NCBI RefSeq assembly: GCF_001013475.1 | Contig: NZ_JZEF01000002.1 | Location: 1,157,655 to 1,221,654 of the forward strand | Length of the DNA: 64,000 bases | Source: Xanthomonas arboricola pv. juglandis | Lineage (GTDB): Bacteria > Pseudomonadota > Gammaproteobacteria > Xanthomonadales > Xanthomonadaceae | Reading direction: 5' to 3' | Part shown: positions 1 through 12,173 of the stretch, piece after piece | Layout of the letters: the number at the start of each line of letters is the position of its first letter | How positions within the stretch are numbered: position 1 is the first letter of the stretch | The notes under the pieces: model-generated | Told to the model about the DNA's origin: nothing | Seen by the model: only the letters and a program-made list of their open reading frames with translations | The model's database searches: none | Made by a program: the position numbers and the translations under genes

Positions 1-370
1 GCGCGTCCAGGGTGCAATCCCAGTACTCTTCCAGCGTCTCGCCCTTCCAGGCGAACACCGGCGTGCCGGAGGCGGCGATCGCGGCGGCCGCGTGGTCCTG
101 GGTGGAGAAGATGTTGCACGAGGCCCAGCGTACGTTGGCGCCGATGTCCTTGAGCGTTTCGATCAGCACTGCGGTCTGGATGGTCATGTGTAGCGAGCCG
201 GTGATGCGTACATCCTTCAGCGGCTTGGTCTGCGCATGCTTGCGGCGGATCGACATCAGGCCCGGCATCTCGTGCTCGGCGATGTCCAGCTCCTTGCGGC
301 CCCAATCGGCCAGGGAGAGGTCGGCGATCTTGTAATCGGTATGTGGGGCGATTTTCGTGACAGCGTTCAT
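1..370 (-). CDS. ahcY: S-adenosylhomocysteine hydrolase, N-terminal part (runs off the window)
   Basis: This cytosolic NAD-dependent enzyme splits S-adenosylhomocysteine into adenosine and homocysteine and so relieves product inhibition of methyltransferases. Translating the minus strand from the ATG at 370 gives [20 protein letters not shown], followed by the substrate-domain motifs [12 protein letters not shown] and [15 protein letters not shown], which are diagnostic of the family. About 123 of an expected 470-480 residues are present, and the rest lies to the left of the window. The leader carries an SAH riboswitch, so expression is expected to rise when SAH accumulates. metK, the enzyme that makes SAM, lies 15 kb away on the same strand. 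Confidence 0.96.
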   Translation of the reverse strand, partial: MNAVTKIAPHTDYKIADLSLADWGRKELDIAEHEMPGLMSIRRKHAQTKPLKDVRITGSLHMTIQTAVLIETLKDIGANVRWASCNIFSTQDHAAAAIAASGTPVFAWKGETLEEYWDCTLDA

Positions 371-404
371 GCAATAGCTCCGGTAAGCAGACCAATGTCT
401 GCAA

Positions 405-516
405 TGCGGGGCGCCGTTGAACGATGAATGCTTGTCGAGCCTGGCCGTATTTCCTGCACTTTTCGTGCAGTCGGCGGATCAGTCCGCCATACCGGTCGCA
501 GCGCCCCTCGACGAGA
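405..516 (-). promoter_or_regulatory. SAH riboswitch in the ahcY leader
   Basis: Read on the minus strand, the leader has GTCGAGGGGCGCTGCGACC (about 512 to 494), a variable hairpin arm (GGCGGACTGATCCGCC), then GGCCAGGCTCGAC (about 446 to 434) and AACGGCGCCCC (about 417 to 407). The two GTCGAG/CTCGAC segments form stem P1. GGGGCGC can pair with GCGCCCC to form the pseudoknot. This order and sequence match the consensus of the SAH riboswitch class (Rfam RF01057), known upstream of ahcY in proteobacteria. It lies about 35 nt upstream of the ahcY ATG. Ligand binding is inferred from the conserved core; the class normally activates expression. Confidence 0.9.
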
Positions 517-522
517 GCGTTG

Positions 523-528
523 ATTATA
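523..528 (-). promoter_or_regulatory. Likely -10 box of the ahcY promoter
   Basis: A perfect TATAAT hexamer on the minus strand sits 10-15 nt upstream of the SAH riboswitch, as expected for transcription starting just before the aptamer. I see no convincing -35 box at the usual spacing. Confidence 0.55.
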
Positions 529-653
529 TCGGCAGCACCCCCCTCCGGCATGAATTGGCCGGCTTGAAGTGGTACGCGCCCCAACCAACGGCAGGGGAGC
601 GGGGGAGCGTGTGGCTGCTATGGTCCGGAGTCGATCGACACTGGGGATGGACA

Positions 654-3179
<2,526 letters not shown>

Positions 3180-3198
3180 TCGATGGTGCGCTGGCACC

Positions 3199-3269
3199 GG
3201 TAGGAGCGCGCTTGCGCGCGATGCGGCTTTATCGATAACGCCTCGTCGCGCCCGGGTGCGCTCCTACGG
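3199..3269. repeat. REP-like inverted repeat pair
   Basis: GGTAGGAGCGCGCTTGCGCG at the left faces CGCCCGGGTGCGCTCCTACG at the right, so the 71 bp can fold back on itself. It belongs to the 'TAGGAGCGC' family of extragenic palindromes that recurs in this window at 3335-3454 and in the 28.6-29.6 kb array. It lies just after the stop of the S9 peptidase. Confidence 0.75.
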
Positions 3270-3334
3270 CGAATGCGTCCGCCTCGCGTCCCGGGAAGAT
3301 TTGCTGCGCTTTCCACGCGATTGCCGCGATCACC

Positions 3335-3454
3335 GGTAGGAGCGCACCCGGGCGCGACGCAGCATGACCAGGACAGCCACATCGCGTAGCAGCGGGCCTG
3401 CCCGCGATGGGGCATCACCGGGAAAGACCCATCGCGCGCCAGCGCGCTCCTACG
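3335..3454. repeat. REP-like inverted repeat pair
   Basis: A second pair of the same family: GGTAGGAGCGCACCCGGGCG at the left and AGCGCGCTCCTACG at the right, with a smaller GCGGGCCTGCCCGC hairpin inside. Together with the first pair it fills most of the roughly 400-bp gap between the peptidase and ppc. No gene is seen there. Confidence 0.7.
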
Positions 3455-3578
3455 AGGTCATGGGCAGGGAGCGCCAGCACACGATGGTTGGTGTTGAAAC
3501 CGTCGTGCCAGTCGCGATCATCTAATCCTTTTGGGTTAGTCTTCGACGACTTTGCGCTTGAGAGGGTGTGCGTTTCCG

Positions 3579-6293
3579 ATGAACGAGTACCGCAGCAGTC
3601 TTGTGTTCGCTACCCCCGATCTTGCCTTGCGCGACGATGTGCGTCGGCTCGGTGCACTGGTCGGTGACCTGCTCGCCGAGCAGGTCTCTGCGGAATTCCT
3701 CGATGAGATCGAACGCGTTCGCACCACGGCGATTGCGCGCCGCGAGAGCGATGCCCCGCCATCGACGCTGAGCGAGCAGCTGGCCGGGCGCGAGCCGCGC
3801 GAGGCCGAGTCGCTGGTGCGCGCCTTCAGTACCTATTTCCAGGTGGTCAACATCGCCGAGCGCGTGCACCGCATCCGCCGCCGCCGCGAATACCAGTGCA
3901 GCGGCACCGACACGCCGCAGCCGGACGGGTTGCACGATGCCTTGCGCCGGCTCAAGGCGCAGGGCGTGACGCTGGACGAACTCAGCGAGTGGTTGCCGCG
4001 AATCGACGTGGAGCCGGTGTTCACCGCGCATCCCACCGAAGCGGTGCGCCGCGCGCTGCTGGAAAAAGAGCAGCTGATGGTCGCCAGCCTGGTCGACAAC
4101 CTGGATGGCATGCGCACGCCCAACGAGCGCGCCACCGACGCGGCGCGCTTCCGCATGGCCTTGACCGCGTCCTGGCAGACCGCCGACTCCTCGCCGGTGC
4201 GCCCCACCGTGGAGGACGAGCGCGAGCATGTGGGCTTCTATCTCACCCAGGTGCTGTATCGCGTGGTCCCGGTGATGTACGAAACCCTCGAACACGCCAT
4301 CGAAGAAACCTACGGCAGCGTGCCGACCCTGCCGCGGTTGCTGCGCTTCGGCACCTGGGTCGGCGGCGACATGGATGGCAACCCCAACGTGGATGCCGTC
4401 ACCATCGCCGGCACGCTGGATGCGCAACGGCGTGCGGTGCTGGACCGTTATCAGAAGGAACTGTGGCAACTGGCCAGCCTGCTCAGCCAGTCGACCACGC
4501 TGGTGGCGGTGAGCCCGGCGTTGAGCGAGCAACTGCAGCGCTACCGCGCGCTGTTGCCGGAGGACGCCGCACGCTCGCGTCCGCGCCACGGCGACATGCC
4601 GTACCGGCTGCTCAACGATCTGATGCGCGCGCGCCTGCAGGCCACGCTGGACGATGCCGCGGGTGCCTACACCAGCCCGTCCGAGCTGGAACACGACCTG
4701 CAATTGATCCTGGACAGCCTGCAGGCCAACAAGGGCCTGCACGCCGGTTGGTTCGCGGTGCGCCGCCTGTTGTGGCGTGTGCGCACCTTCGGTTTCCACC
4801 TGGCGCGGCTGGATGTGCGCCAGGAATCGAGCGTGCATGCACGTGCAGTGGCCGACGCACTCGGCCAGGCGGATTGGGACGAACAGGATGCCAGGCAGCG
4901 CGCTGCATTGCTCGGTCCGTATGCAGCCGGAGAGCAGGCATTGCCGCGCGTGGATGACGAAGGCAATGCGCGGCTGGATGCGGTGTTTGCCGCGCTTGCC
5001 GATGCGCGCAGCCGCCACGGCGCCGATGCGCTGGGCAGCTACATCATCTCGATGGCGCACAACCGCGCCGACGTGCTCACCGTGCTGGCGCTGGCGCGCC
5101 GTGGCGGCCTGGTCGACGACGCCGGCGCAGTGCCGCTGGATATCGTGCCGCTGTTCGAAACCGTGGACGATCTGCGCGGCGGCACCGGCACCGTGCAGGA
5201 TCTGCTGGCCGACCCTGTCTACCGCCAGCACCTGGCCGCGCGCGGCGATACGCAGATGGTGATGCTCGGGTATTCGGACAGCGGCAAGGACGGCGGCATC
5301 ACCGCCTCGCGCTGGGGGCTGCAGCGCGCGCAGGTGGAACTGCTCGAAGCTGCCGCCGAGCTGGGCGTGCGGCTGACCTTCTTCCACGGCCGCGGTGGCT
5401 CGATCGCACGTGGCGGCGGCAAGACCAGCCGCGCGCTGGATGCCGCGCCGCGCGGCAGTGTCGATGGCCGGCTGCGCGTGACCGAGCAGGGCGAGGTGAT
5501 CCATCGCAAGTACGGCATCCGTGCCCTGGCGCTGCGCTCGCTGGAACAGATGACCGGCGCGGTGCTGCTGTCCAGCCTGCGTCCGCGTGCGCCCGAGCCG
5601 CGCGAGGATCGCTGGCGGCCGGTGATGGACCTGGTCGCCGAACAAAGCACCGTGGCGTATCGCGCGTTCGTTGGCGCGCCGGATTTCATGCAGTACTTCC
5701 GCCGCGCCACGCCGATCGACGTGATCGAACGCATGACGCTGGGCTCGCGCCCGTCGCGCCGGCTCGGCCAGGACGCGGCCTTGTCCAACCTGCGCGCGAT
5801 TCCGTGGGTGTTCGCGTGGAGCCAGGCGCGTGCGGTGATCCCGGGCTGGTACGGCGTGGGCAGCGGCCTGCAGGCGGCGGTGGATGCCGGGCACGAAGAC
5901 ACCTTGCGCGAGATGGCGCAGGACTGGCCGTTCTTCCGCACCTTTCTCGACGACGTGGCGATGGTGCTGTCCAAGGGCGACCTCACCATCGCCGAGCTGT
6001 TCTCGCGGCTGTCGGGCGAACTGCACGAGCGGTTCTTCCCGGGCATCGGCGCCGAGCTGGCGCTGACCAAAGGCTGGGTGAAGGCATTGACCGGCCAGCA
6101 GTCGCTGCTGCAGCACGACCCGCGGCTGGCCTTGTCGATCCGCCTGCGTAACCCCTACATCGACCCGATCAGCGTGCTGCAGGTGGACCTGCTGCAACGC
6201 TGGCGTGCCACCGATGGCGAAGACGACGAGCTGTTGCGCGCGCTGGTCGCCTGCGTCAACGGCGTCTCGCAAGGCGTGCAGAACACCGGCTGA
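3579..6293 (+). CDS. ppc: Phosphoenolpyruvate carboxylase
   Basis: This anaplerotic enzyme fixes bicarbonate onto phosphoenolpyruvate to make oxaloacetate for the TCA cycle. The 904-residue product has the family signatures in order: [10 protein letters not shown] (catalytic His151), [16 protein letters not shown] (Lys570), [14 protein letters not shown] (Arg605) and the conserved C-terminal QNTG. The length is normal for bacterial PEPC. An in-frame ATG at 3552 exists, but the ATG at 3579 fits the family N-terminus (MNEYRSSL). The gene appears monocistronic, with REP elements before it and a regulator 130 bp after it. Confidence 0.97.
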   Translation: MNEYRSSLVFATPDLALRDDVRRLGALVGDLLAEQVSAEFLDEIERVRTTAIARRESDAPPSTLSEQLAGREPREAESLVRAFSTYFQVVNIAERVHRIRRRREYQCSGTDTPQPDGLHDALRRLKAQGVTLDELSEWLPRIDVEPVFTAHPTEAVRRALLEKEQLMVASLVDNLDGMRTPNERATDAARFRMALTASWQTADSSPVRPTVEDEREHVGFYLTQVLYRVVPVMYETLEHAIEETYGSVPTLPRLLRFGTWVGGDMDGNPNVDAVTIAGTLDAQRRAVLDRYQKELWQLASLLSQSTTLVAVSPALSEQLQRYRALLPEDAARSRPRHGDMPYRLLNDLMRARLQATLDDAAGAYTSPSELEHDLQLILDSLQANKGLHAGWFAVRRLLWRVRTFGFHLARLDVRQESSVHARAVADALGQADWDEQDARQRAALLGPYAAGEQALPRVDDEGNARLDAVFAALADARSRHGADALGSYIISMAHNRADVLTVLALARRGGLVDDAGAVPLDIVPLFETVDDLRGGTGTVQDLLADPVYRQHLAARGDTQMVMLGYSDSGKDGGITASRWGLQRAQVELLEAAAELGVRLTFFHGRGGSIARGGGKTSRALDAAPRGSVDGRLRVTEQGEVIHRKYGIRALALRSLEQMTGAVLLSSLRPRAPEPREDRWRPVMDLVAEQSTVAYRAFVGAPDFMQYFRRATPIDVIERMTLGSRPSRRLGQDAALSNLRAIPWVFAWSQARAVIPGWYGVGSGLQAAVDAGHEDTLREMAQDWPFFRTFLDDVAMVLSKGDLTIAELFSRLSGELHERFFPGIGAELALTKGWVKALTGQQSLLQHDPRLALSIRLRNPYIDPISVLQVDLLQRWRATDGEDDELLRALVACVNGVSQGVQNTG

Positions 6294-6398
6294 TCCGGTT
6301 CGGCGCTACGACGATCGGATCAGACGGTCGAATCAGACCGCCCGGTCCGACCGTTGGTCGGAGAGGGTGCGGAATCGGCAAGCGGACTCTGGTGTAAC

Positions 6399-6414
6399 CG
6401 GACAAATCTGTCCG
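6399..6414. promoter_or_regulatory. Palindromic operator upstream of the tetR-type gene
   Basis: CGGACAAATCTGTCCG is a perfect 6-bp inverted repeat around a 4-bp centre, ending 11 bp before the start codon of the TetR-family gene. Position and symmetry suggest autoregulation by the adjacent TetR dimer. Binding is inferred. Confidence 0.6.
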
Positions 6415-6425
6415 ATAATGCCGCG

Positions 6426-6998
6426 ATGACGACTTCCCGCCCTGATGCCGCGCTGCGCCGCCGGCAGATACTCGATGCCGCCGACGAAGTGTTCAGCGAA
6501 CACGGCGTCAATGCCCCGCTGGAGCTGGTGGTCGAGCGTGCCGGCCTTGGCCGCGCCACGCTGTACCGCAATTTCCCTGACCGGCTCGCGCTGATGACCG
6601 CGCTGATGACCCGCGGCCTGGACGGCCTGGAGCGGCTGGCCGCCGATCTGGCCGAGCGCCCGGACGGACTGGCCGTGCTGCTGCACGACGTGGCCGAGCA
6701 CATCGCCCAGTCCGCGCCGCTGGTGGATTTCTGGCGTTCCATCGAACGCGCGCACCCGGCGGTGGAAACTGCCGACCGGCGCGTGGTGAGCATCTTCCTG
6801 CCATTCGTGCATCGCGCCCGCGACGCCGGCCTGTGCCGCGCCGATGTCGACGACGAACAGCTGCTGCTGGTGATCGACATGCTGGGCAGCTGCCTGCGCG
6901 GCAATGACGAATCCGAACGCAAACGCCTCGCCCATCGTTCGGCCGATCTGTTGATGCACGCATTGGGCATGCAGGTACCGGAAGGCGGCACCCGATGA
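6426..6998 (+). CDS. TetR/AcrR-family transcriptional regulator
   Basis: This 190-residue protein has an N-terminal helix-turn-helix of the TetR type: RRRQILDAADEVFSEHG, then LELVVERAGLGRATLYRNFPDR (residues about 12-56). A divergent helical ligand domain follows. The start at 6426 is preferred over an upstream in-frame ATG at 6354 because the family N-terminus begins here and the palindrome at 6399-6414 would otherwise be inside the gene. Its TGA overlaps the ATG of the next gene (ATGA), so it is translationally coupled to the DUF4105 protein and probably controls this three-gene unit. The ligand is unknown. Confidence 0.88.
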   Translation: MTTSRPDAALRRRQILDAADEVFSEHGVNAPLELVVERAGLGRATLYRNFPDRLALMTALMTRGLDGLERLAADLAERPDGLAVLLHDVAEHIAQSAPLVDFWRSIERAHPAVETADRRVVSIFLPFVHRARDAGLCRADVDDEQLLLVIDMLGSCLRGNDESERKRLAHRSADLLMHALGMQVPEGGTR

Positions 6999-8032
6999 AA
7001 CCGGCCACGCGTTCGCGCATCGGGCGCTGGGCGTTGCGGGTGGCGCTGGTGCTGGCAGCGCTCTGGGGCGGGCTGGCGATCTACTTCGCGCTGACCGGCA
7101 ACGCGTTCGTGCGCGCGGCGTGGGTGGGCTCGTGGTGCGCGATGGCAATCGCGGCGTTGTGGGGCCTGCGCCGTGGCCGCGAGAACTGGGCCTTGGTGGG
7201 CATCTTCAGTGCGGCATTTGCGGTGCTGGCGGTGTCGTGGTGGATGATGCAGCCCAGCCAGGACCGCGACTGGGCCGACGATGTCGCCCAGCGCCTGCAG
7301 CCCGAGGTGCACGGCAACATCGTCACGCTGCACAACGTGCGCAATTTCGACTGGCATAGTGAAACCGACTACCAGCCGCGCTGGGAAACCCGCCAGTACG
7401 ATCTGGACCGTTTGGTCAGCGCCGATCTGGCGCTGTCGTACTGGATGGGCCCGGCGATCGCGCACACCCTGGTGTCGTTCGGTTTCGACGACGGCTCGCA
7501 CGTGGTGTTCTCGCTGGAAATCCGCAAGGAGCGCGACGAGTCGTTCTCGGCATTGGGCGGATTTTTCCGCAGTTTCGAAGAGACCCTGGTAGCCGCCGAC
7601 GAGCGCGACATCCTGCGCGTGCGCACCAATGTGCGCGGCGAGGACATGTATCTGTATCGGCTGGCGATTCCCAAAGCCGGGCTGCGCCGCATGTTCATGG
7701 GCTACGTGGGCCTGGCCAACGACTTGAATCGCGCGCCGGCGTTCTACAACACGCTCACCAGCAACTGCACCACGATCGTGTTCGCGTTGGCGCGGCAATT
7801 GCAGCCCACATTGCCGCTGGATCATCGCCTGCTGCTGTCCGGCTACGCCGACGAATACGCCTACGATCACGATGGGCTGATGCCCGGCTACGACTTCGCG
7901 ACGCTGAAGCAGCGTGGGCATTTCACCGCACGTGCGATCGCCGCCGACAAGGCGGCCGATTTCTCCGAGCGCATCCGCGCCGGCATGCCGCAGGCACCGG
8001 CGCCTGGGGCCACCGCGAGCGCACCCCGGTGA
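6995..8032 (+). CDS. DUF4105 (Lnb N-terminal periplasmic domain-like) membrane protein
   Basis: This 345-residue protein starts with two to three hydrophobic helices (about residues 12-31, 37-55 and 62-82). A soluble, probably periplasmic domain follows, with the motifs HNVRNFDWHSETDY, SFGFDDGSHVVFSLEIRKE and YNTLTSNCTT. These match the DUF4105 family, which includes the N-terminal part of Lnb (lacto-N-biosidase-like) proteins. The Cys in the SNCTT motif and the His/Asp pairs could be catalytic, since related folds are papain-like, but this is inference. It overlaps the regulator by 4 bp, and its stop overlaps the GTG start of the following lipoprotein hydrolase, so the three are one operon. 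Function is not established. Confidence 0.85.
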   Translation: MKPATRSRIGRWALRVALVLAALWGGLAIYFALTGNAFVRAAWVGSWCAMAIAALWGLRRGRENWALVGIFSAAFAVLAVSWWMMQPSQDRDWADDVAQRLQPEVHGNIVTLHNVRNFDWHSETDYQPRWETRQYDLDRLVSADLALSYWMGPAIAHTLVSFGFDDGSHVVFSLEIRKERDESFSALGGFFRSFEETLVAADERDILRVRTNVRGEDMYLYRLAIPKAGLRRMFMGYVGLANDLNRAPAFYNTLTSNCTTIVFALARQLQPTLPLDHRLLLSGYADEYAYDHDGLMPGYDFATLKQRGHFTARAIAADKAADFSERIRAGMPQAPAPGATASAPR

Positions 8033-10053
8033 AGGCTTGCCTGCGTGGATGTCGTACCTCTGCAGTGCTGGCGGGTGTACTGGCGAGCCTGTGGCTGAGT
8101 GGCTGCGCCATGGTCACGGTGCAATCGCACAGCAGCGGCGACTTCATCGCGCGCACGCGTGGCGATGTGCTCAGCACTGGCGCGTTGAGCCAGGCCAGCG
8201 GCGAGACGGTGCAGGTGGCCGGTCTGCAACCCAAGGCCTGCCGCAGCGACCCGCTGCCCTGCCTGCAGCAACTCGCCACCGTCGCAGGCATCGGCGATGA
8301 ACGCCGGCTGGCAACGCAGGCCGAGCTATGGACCGCGCATGCGGTTGCGCTGGGCGGGCGCGACCCGACAACCATGAGCGATGCCGCAGTCGACGCCTGG
8401 CTGGAGGCCGCGCGGCACGCATACGCGTATCTGTTTTTCACCGATCGGGCGCCCAGTGCGCGTGCGTTCGAAAATCGCCAGACGCAGGTGCGCGACTACT
8501 ACAACTACGCCGTGCAGCAGGTGATCGAACGCCTGTTCGCACGCGCGCAGCAGACCGGCCAGAGCGAGCGCGAACCGACCAGCATAGGCCGCTGGCAGGT
8601 CGGTATCGATATGTCAGCGTATCGGTTGCCGGGCGGCGGCAACACGCCGCGCGCGATCTTCGCCGCCTCGGCATTGCGCTTCGATGGGCTGCGCAGCACA
8701 TATCGACGCGACGGCTTCGGCGCCGAACTGGTGGCCGAGGTGGACCCACAGGTGGTCGGCGACCCTGCCGGACTGGCCTTGCAACAATCTGCCGCCGCTG
8801 TCGCGACACCGGAGCGTCCGCTGCCCACCTTCAGCGAGATGCCGTATGCACCGGCAACGCTGCTGCTGCGCTTCGAGGGCGATACGCTGGATGCGGTGCT
8901 GCGCGGTCGTGCCGTCACCGTGGTGCCTTACGATCCGTATCGCCAGAACGAAGTGGTACTGCATGGCCAGCGCGTGCCGCTGGCGGCCAACTTCACTGCC
9001 GCGTATGGCCTGTGGTTGGCCAGGTCCGGGTTTGCCGCGCAGTCCCTGCGGTCGATGCTGGGCAGCGCGCGCGGCATCGACCGCCCGCACCTGTATCTGA
9101 TGCAGCCCTACGACCCGGACCGACGCGTGCTGTTGATGCTGCATGGCCTTGCCAGCAGCCCGGAAGCCTGGGTCAATGTCGCCAACGAAGTGATGGGCGA
9201 TGAAGCGCTGCGCCAGCGCTACCAGATCTGGCAGGTGTACTACCCCACCAATGCGCCGGTAGCGGTCAACCGCGCCGAAATCCAGGCTCTGGTGGAGCGC
9301 AGCCTGCAGCACTTCGATCCATCCGGCACGGCGATCGCATCGCACGACATGGTGTTGATCGGCCACAGCATGGGCGGGGTGATCGGGCGCCTGCTGGTGT
9401 CTTCGTCGGGCGAGCGCCTGTGGAATTCCCTGCTGGAAAACTACCGGCTGGACGGCGAGCGCGGCGCACGCGTGCGCGCGAAGTTGTCGCCGTTGCTGCA
9501 TTTTTCGCCAATGCCGCAGGTCGACCGCGCCATCTTCATCGCCGCGCCGCACCGCGGCACGCCCCTGGCCGAAGGTGGGCTCGGGCGCTTCGTCGGCCGC
9601 CTGGTGCGTTTGCCGATCGCCTTGCTGGATCGCTTCGGCGATGTGTTTCAGGATCTGGCCAGCAGCGAGCGGCGCGCGCAGGGCGACGACCCGCGACGCA
9701 AGCGGCGCCTGCTGCCGCCGACCAGCATCGACAACCTGCGCGATACCGACCCGTTCGTACGCGCCAGCATGGACCTGCCGATCTCCCCGCAGGTGCATTA
9801 CCACACCATTGTCGGACGCGAAAAACCGCAGGTGCCGCTGGCCGATTCCGACGATGGCCTGGTGCCGTATCGCAGCGCGCATCTGGACGGTGCCGAGTCC
9901 GAGCTGGTGGTGACCTCCTGGCACAGCGTGCAGGAAACCCCGCAGGCGATTCTGGAAATCCGCCGCATCCTGCACGAGCAGCTGCAAGCCGAAGCGGCAG
10001 ACACAAACCAGGCGCAGGCCGCGCGTCCGGCTGGGGCGCCGGCGACGTTCTGA
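8029..10053 (+). CDS. Lipoprotein alpha/beta hydrolase (lipase/esterase-like)
   Basis: This 674-residue protein begins with a lipoprotein signal whose lipobox LSGC places the lipidated Cys at residue 26. The C-terminal half is an alpha/beta hydrolase with MLHGLASSPEAW (oxyanion-side strand) and the nucleophile elbow GHSMGG (Ser447). IAAPHRGTPLAEGGLG and a late DSDDGLVPY segment are typical of lipase-like families. The N-terminal 300 residues have no family I recognise. The start is GTG within GTGA, overlapping the preceding stop. It is likely an outer-membrane or periplasmic esterase acting on lipids or a cell-wall polymer, paired with the DUF4105 protein. The substrate is unknown. Confidence 0.85.
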   Translation: MKACLRGCRTSAVLAGVLASLWLSGCAMVTVQSHSSGDFIARTRGDVLSTGALSQASGETVQVAGLQPKACRSDPLPCLQQLATVAGIGDERRLATQAELWTAHAVALGGRDPTTMSDAAVDAWLEAARHAYAYLFFTDRAPSARAFENRQTQVRDYYNYAVQQVIERLFARAQQTGQSEREPTSIGRWQVGIDMSAYRLPGGGNTPRAIFAASALRFDGLRSTYRRDGFGAELVAEVDPQVVGDPAGLALQQSAAAVATPERPLPTFSEMPYAPATLLLRFEGDTLDAVLRGRAVTVVPYDPYRQNEVVLHGQRVPLAANFTAAYGLWLARSGFAAQSLRSMLGSARGIDRPHLYLMQPYDPDRRVLLMLHGLASSPEAWVNVANEVMGDEALRQRYQIWQVYYPTNAPVAVNRAEIQALVERSLQHFDPSGTAIASHDMVLIGHSMGGVIGRLLVSSSGERLWNSLLENYRLDGERGARVRAKLSPLLHFSPMPQVDRAIFIAAPHRGTPLAEGGLGRFVGRLVRLPIALLDRFGDVFQDLASSERRAQGDDPRRKRRLLPPTSIDNLRDTDPFVRASMDLPISPQVHYHTIVGREKPQVPLADSDDGLVPYRSAHLDGAESELVVTSWHSVQETPQAILEIRRILHEQLQAEAADTNQAQAARPAGAPATF

Positions 10054-10371
10054 GTGCGCTGCACCATCAGTGGAAGGCGTGGCTGCTAGTCACGCACCGC
10101 GGGGTGTGGAGTTTGCCGCTGCCAATGCGCGCCATTTTCCAGTTCCCGGCGTTGCGATTGCTCACGACTGGGCCGGCCAACCTGGGCAACGCGCGGTCAT
10201 CCGGTGGGTGCGACGACGCGCAGGAGCCGGAGTACACGAGCATGCCGATCCCGGCACCGACCGCACTGCCTGACGGTCGCGCAGTCGTCGCGTCGGCCGC
10301 GTTTAGCGCGTTGTTTACCTGGCCCGTGCTATCAGGCGGTTCTCGAACACGCTCGAACCAGGGAAGACGCA

Positions 10372-11574
10372 ATGCGCAAGACGCTGTCGGCAGTGATCTG
10401 GGTGCCCTTGCTGCTGGCCGGTTGCGGCCGCGGCGAAGGTCAACGCGAGCCAGCCGACCCTGCGGGCGCCACGCCCCCGGCAGCGCAGACCGCAGCGCCT
10501 CCGTCCGCATCGCCACCGGTCGCCGATGAAGCGGTGCCCGAGTTCCCGGCCATCCCGTCGATCGTGGTGCCGGAGATTGCCGGCGTGACCCCGGCGCAGC
10601 GCGCACTGGAGGCCTCGCTGCAGGACATTCTCGACCCGATCGAAGGCGTCAGCGTGACGCCGGCACGCTGCGGCGATGGCGGCAGCCTGATCAACGACGC
10701 CGGCATCACCAGTGTCGATGCCAACGGCAATCTGCTGCGCAACGGCGACGGCGGGCTGTTCGACCTCAAGGCCGATGGCAGCGGTACCGCCAACTTCGAC
10801 GGCGGCCTGATCCGCGTCAATGCCGACGGCAGCGGCACCATCAATGCCAGCGGCGCCGGTGGCGACGACGCGATCGTCCAGGTCCAGGCCAGCGGTGCCG
10901 GTACCTACAACGGCCCGGCCGGCCTGATCAGTCTGGATGGCAAGGGGGCAGGCACCTGGAACAGCGACAAGAGCGGCTTGGTCGACAACCACGGCGATGG
11001 CAGCGGTACCTGGAACGGCCCGCGCGGTCTGATCACCATCAACGCCGACGGCTCGGGAACCTGGAACGGCCCGGACGGGCTGGTGCAGAACCGCGGCAAT
11101 GGCACCGGCACCGTCGGTACCCCGCCGCGCGAAGTGCGCATGCCGCCGCTGCCGAAGGTGCCGCCGGCCGGGCGCTTCCCGCTGCTGCAGAAGTTCGCAC
11201 TTCCCGGCGCACCGTGCGGCTATCTGATCACCTTGAACGAGCGCATCCTGTTCGACTTCGACAAGGCCGAGATTCGCCCCGACGCCGCGCGCGTGCTCGA
11301 CGTGCTGGCGGCCGCACTCGGCAAGGTCAGCGCCAAGGACATGGAGGTTCGGGGGCATACCGATGCCAAGGGCAGCGATGCCTATAACCAGGCGCTGTCC
11401 GAGCGCCGCGCCGAGGCGGTGCTGGCCGCATTACGCACCCGCGGTGCCGCGCAGTCGGCCGGCGCAAAAGGCTATGGCGAATCGCAACCGGTGGCACCCA
11501 ATACGCTGGATGGACAGGACAACCCCGGCGGGCGACAACTCAACCGACGCGTGGAAATCTTCCTGCGCACCTGA
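10372..11574 (+). CDS. OmpA-family lipoprotein with Asp/Gly-rich beta repeats
   Basis: This 400-residue protein has a lipoprotein signal (LLAGC, Cys18), a Pro/Ala-rich linker, a middle region of about seven 17-25-residue repeats built on NADGSGTxN or GKGAGTWN, and a C-terminal OmpA peptidoglycan-binding domain. That domain shows ILFDFDKAEIRPDA, VRGHTDAKGSDAYNQALSERRA and the final NRRVEI. It is expected to be anchored in the outer membrane and to bind meso-diaminopimelate in peptidoglycan. The repeat region probably forms a parallel beta structure. A ribosome site (AGGGAAG) precedes the ATG. The 318 bp before it (10054-10371) show no gene that I can support. Confidence 0.88.
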   Translation: MRKTLSAVIWVPLLLAGCGRGEGQREPADPAGATPPAAQTAAPPSASPPVADEAVPEFPAIPSIVVPEIAGVTPAQRALEASLQDILDPIEGVSVTPARCGDGGSLINDAGITSVDANGNLLRNGDGGLFDLKADGSGTANFDGGLIRVNADGSGTINASGAGGDDAIVQVQASGAGTYNGPAGLISLDGKGAGTWNSDKSGLVDNHGDGSGTWNGPRGLITINADGSGTWNGPDGLVQNRGNGTGTVGTPPREVRMPPLPKVPPAGRFPLLQKFALPGAPCGYLITLNERILFDFDKAEIRPDAARVLDVLAAALGKVSAKDMEVRGHTDAKGSDAYNQALSERRAEAVLAALRTRGAAQSAGAKGYGESQPVAPNTLDGQDNPGGRQLNRRVEIFLRT

Positions 11575-12173
11575 GTGGGCTGATCTGCGTGGCATCACTC
11601 GCATGCAGGCGCAGGAGTACGACGATCCCGGACAGCTGGCGCGCCGCACCGGCGGTTCGGGCAGATGTGTCGATGGGCAGATGCCGGCCCATCTCATGTC
11701 AGTGCGCCGCTGCCTCGTGCAGTGCGTCCTGACGGTGGGTGCGCGGGGATCTACTCAAAGCGGCGCACCATGCGGTGAGTTGCGGGTGTACAAGGCTGAT
11801 GCCGCGCTTCGAGCGGCCAACACATCGACTGCGCCGCCGCCATGCGGGGCGGCCGGTGCTCGGAAGCGGCACGGACCACTCGTACATTTCGATTCTGAGC
11901 GCGCCCTCCGCACCCACCTGACGACTGGCCAGCTTTCTTGTGTTGTCCGCTCTTGGTACCGCAACCGTGCGACTGCTTCTGAGCATTTATCGCCGCGTGG
12001 TGGCTACCCGGGCATGTTGGATAAGTTCCGCCAGGTGTCGTCTGCCTTGCACATTGGCCCGGTAAATTCCGCGATGACCAACGGGATGACCAACAGGTAT
12101 GGGTTCCAGGCAAGCGAAGAAAACGGGGCAGGGTGGTGAACAGGCGCCCGCAGGCGATGACGGCAGCGACGCG
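11575..12173. other. Gene-free gap
   Basis: About 600 bp between the OmpA-like gene and the phosphatase-like gene. Open frames here lack family motifs and ribosome sites, and I see no strong hairpin terminator or promoter. Confidence 0.5.

Noticed and set aside
417-653. 5' extension of the S9 peptidase frame up to an ATG at 417
   Set aside because: It would run through the SAH riboswitch and ahcY promoter on the other strand, and the signal peptide begins only after 654.
3522-6272. Very long minus-strand frame (916 codons) opposite ppc
   Set aside because: It is a GC-rich mirror frame with His/Arg/Gln-rich composition and no domain, and ppc on the other strand is certain.
11363-12139. Plus-strand frame of 258 codons after the OmpA-like gene
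   Set aside because: It begins inside the OmpA domain in another frame and shows no family motif.
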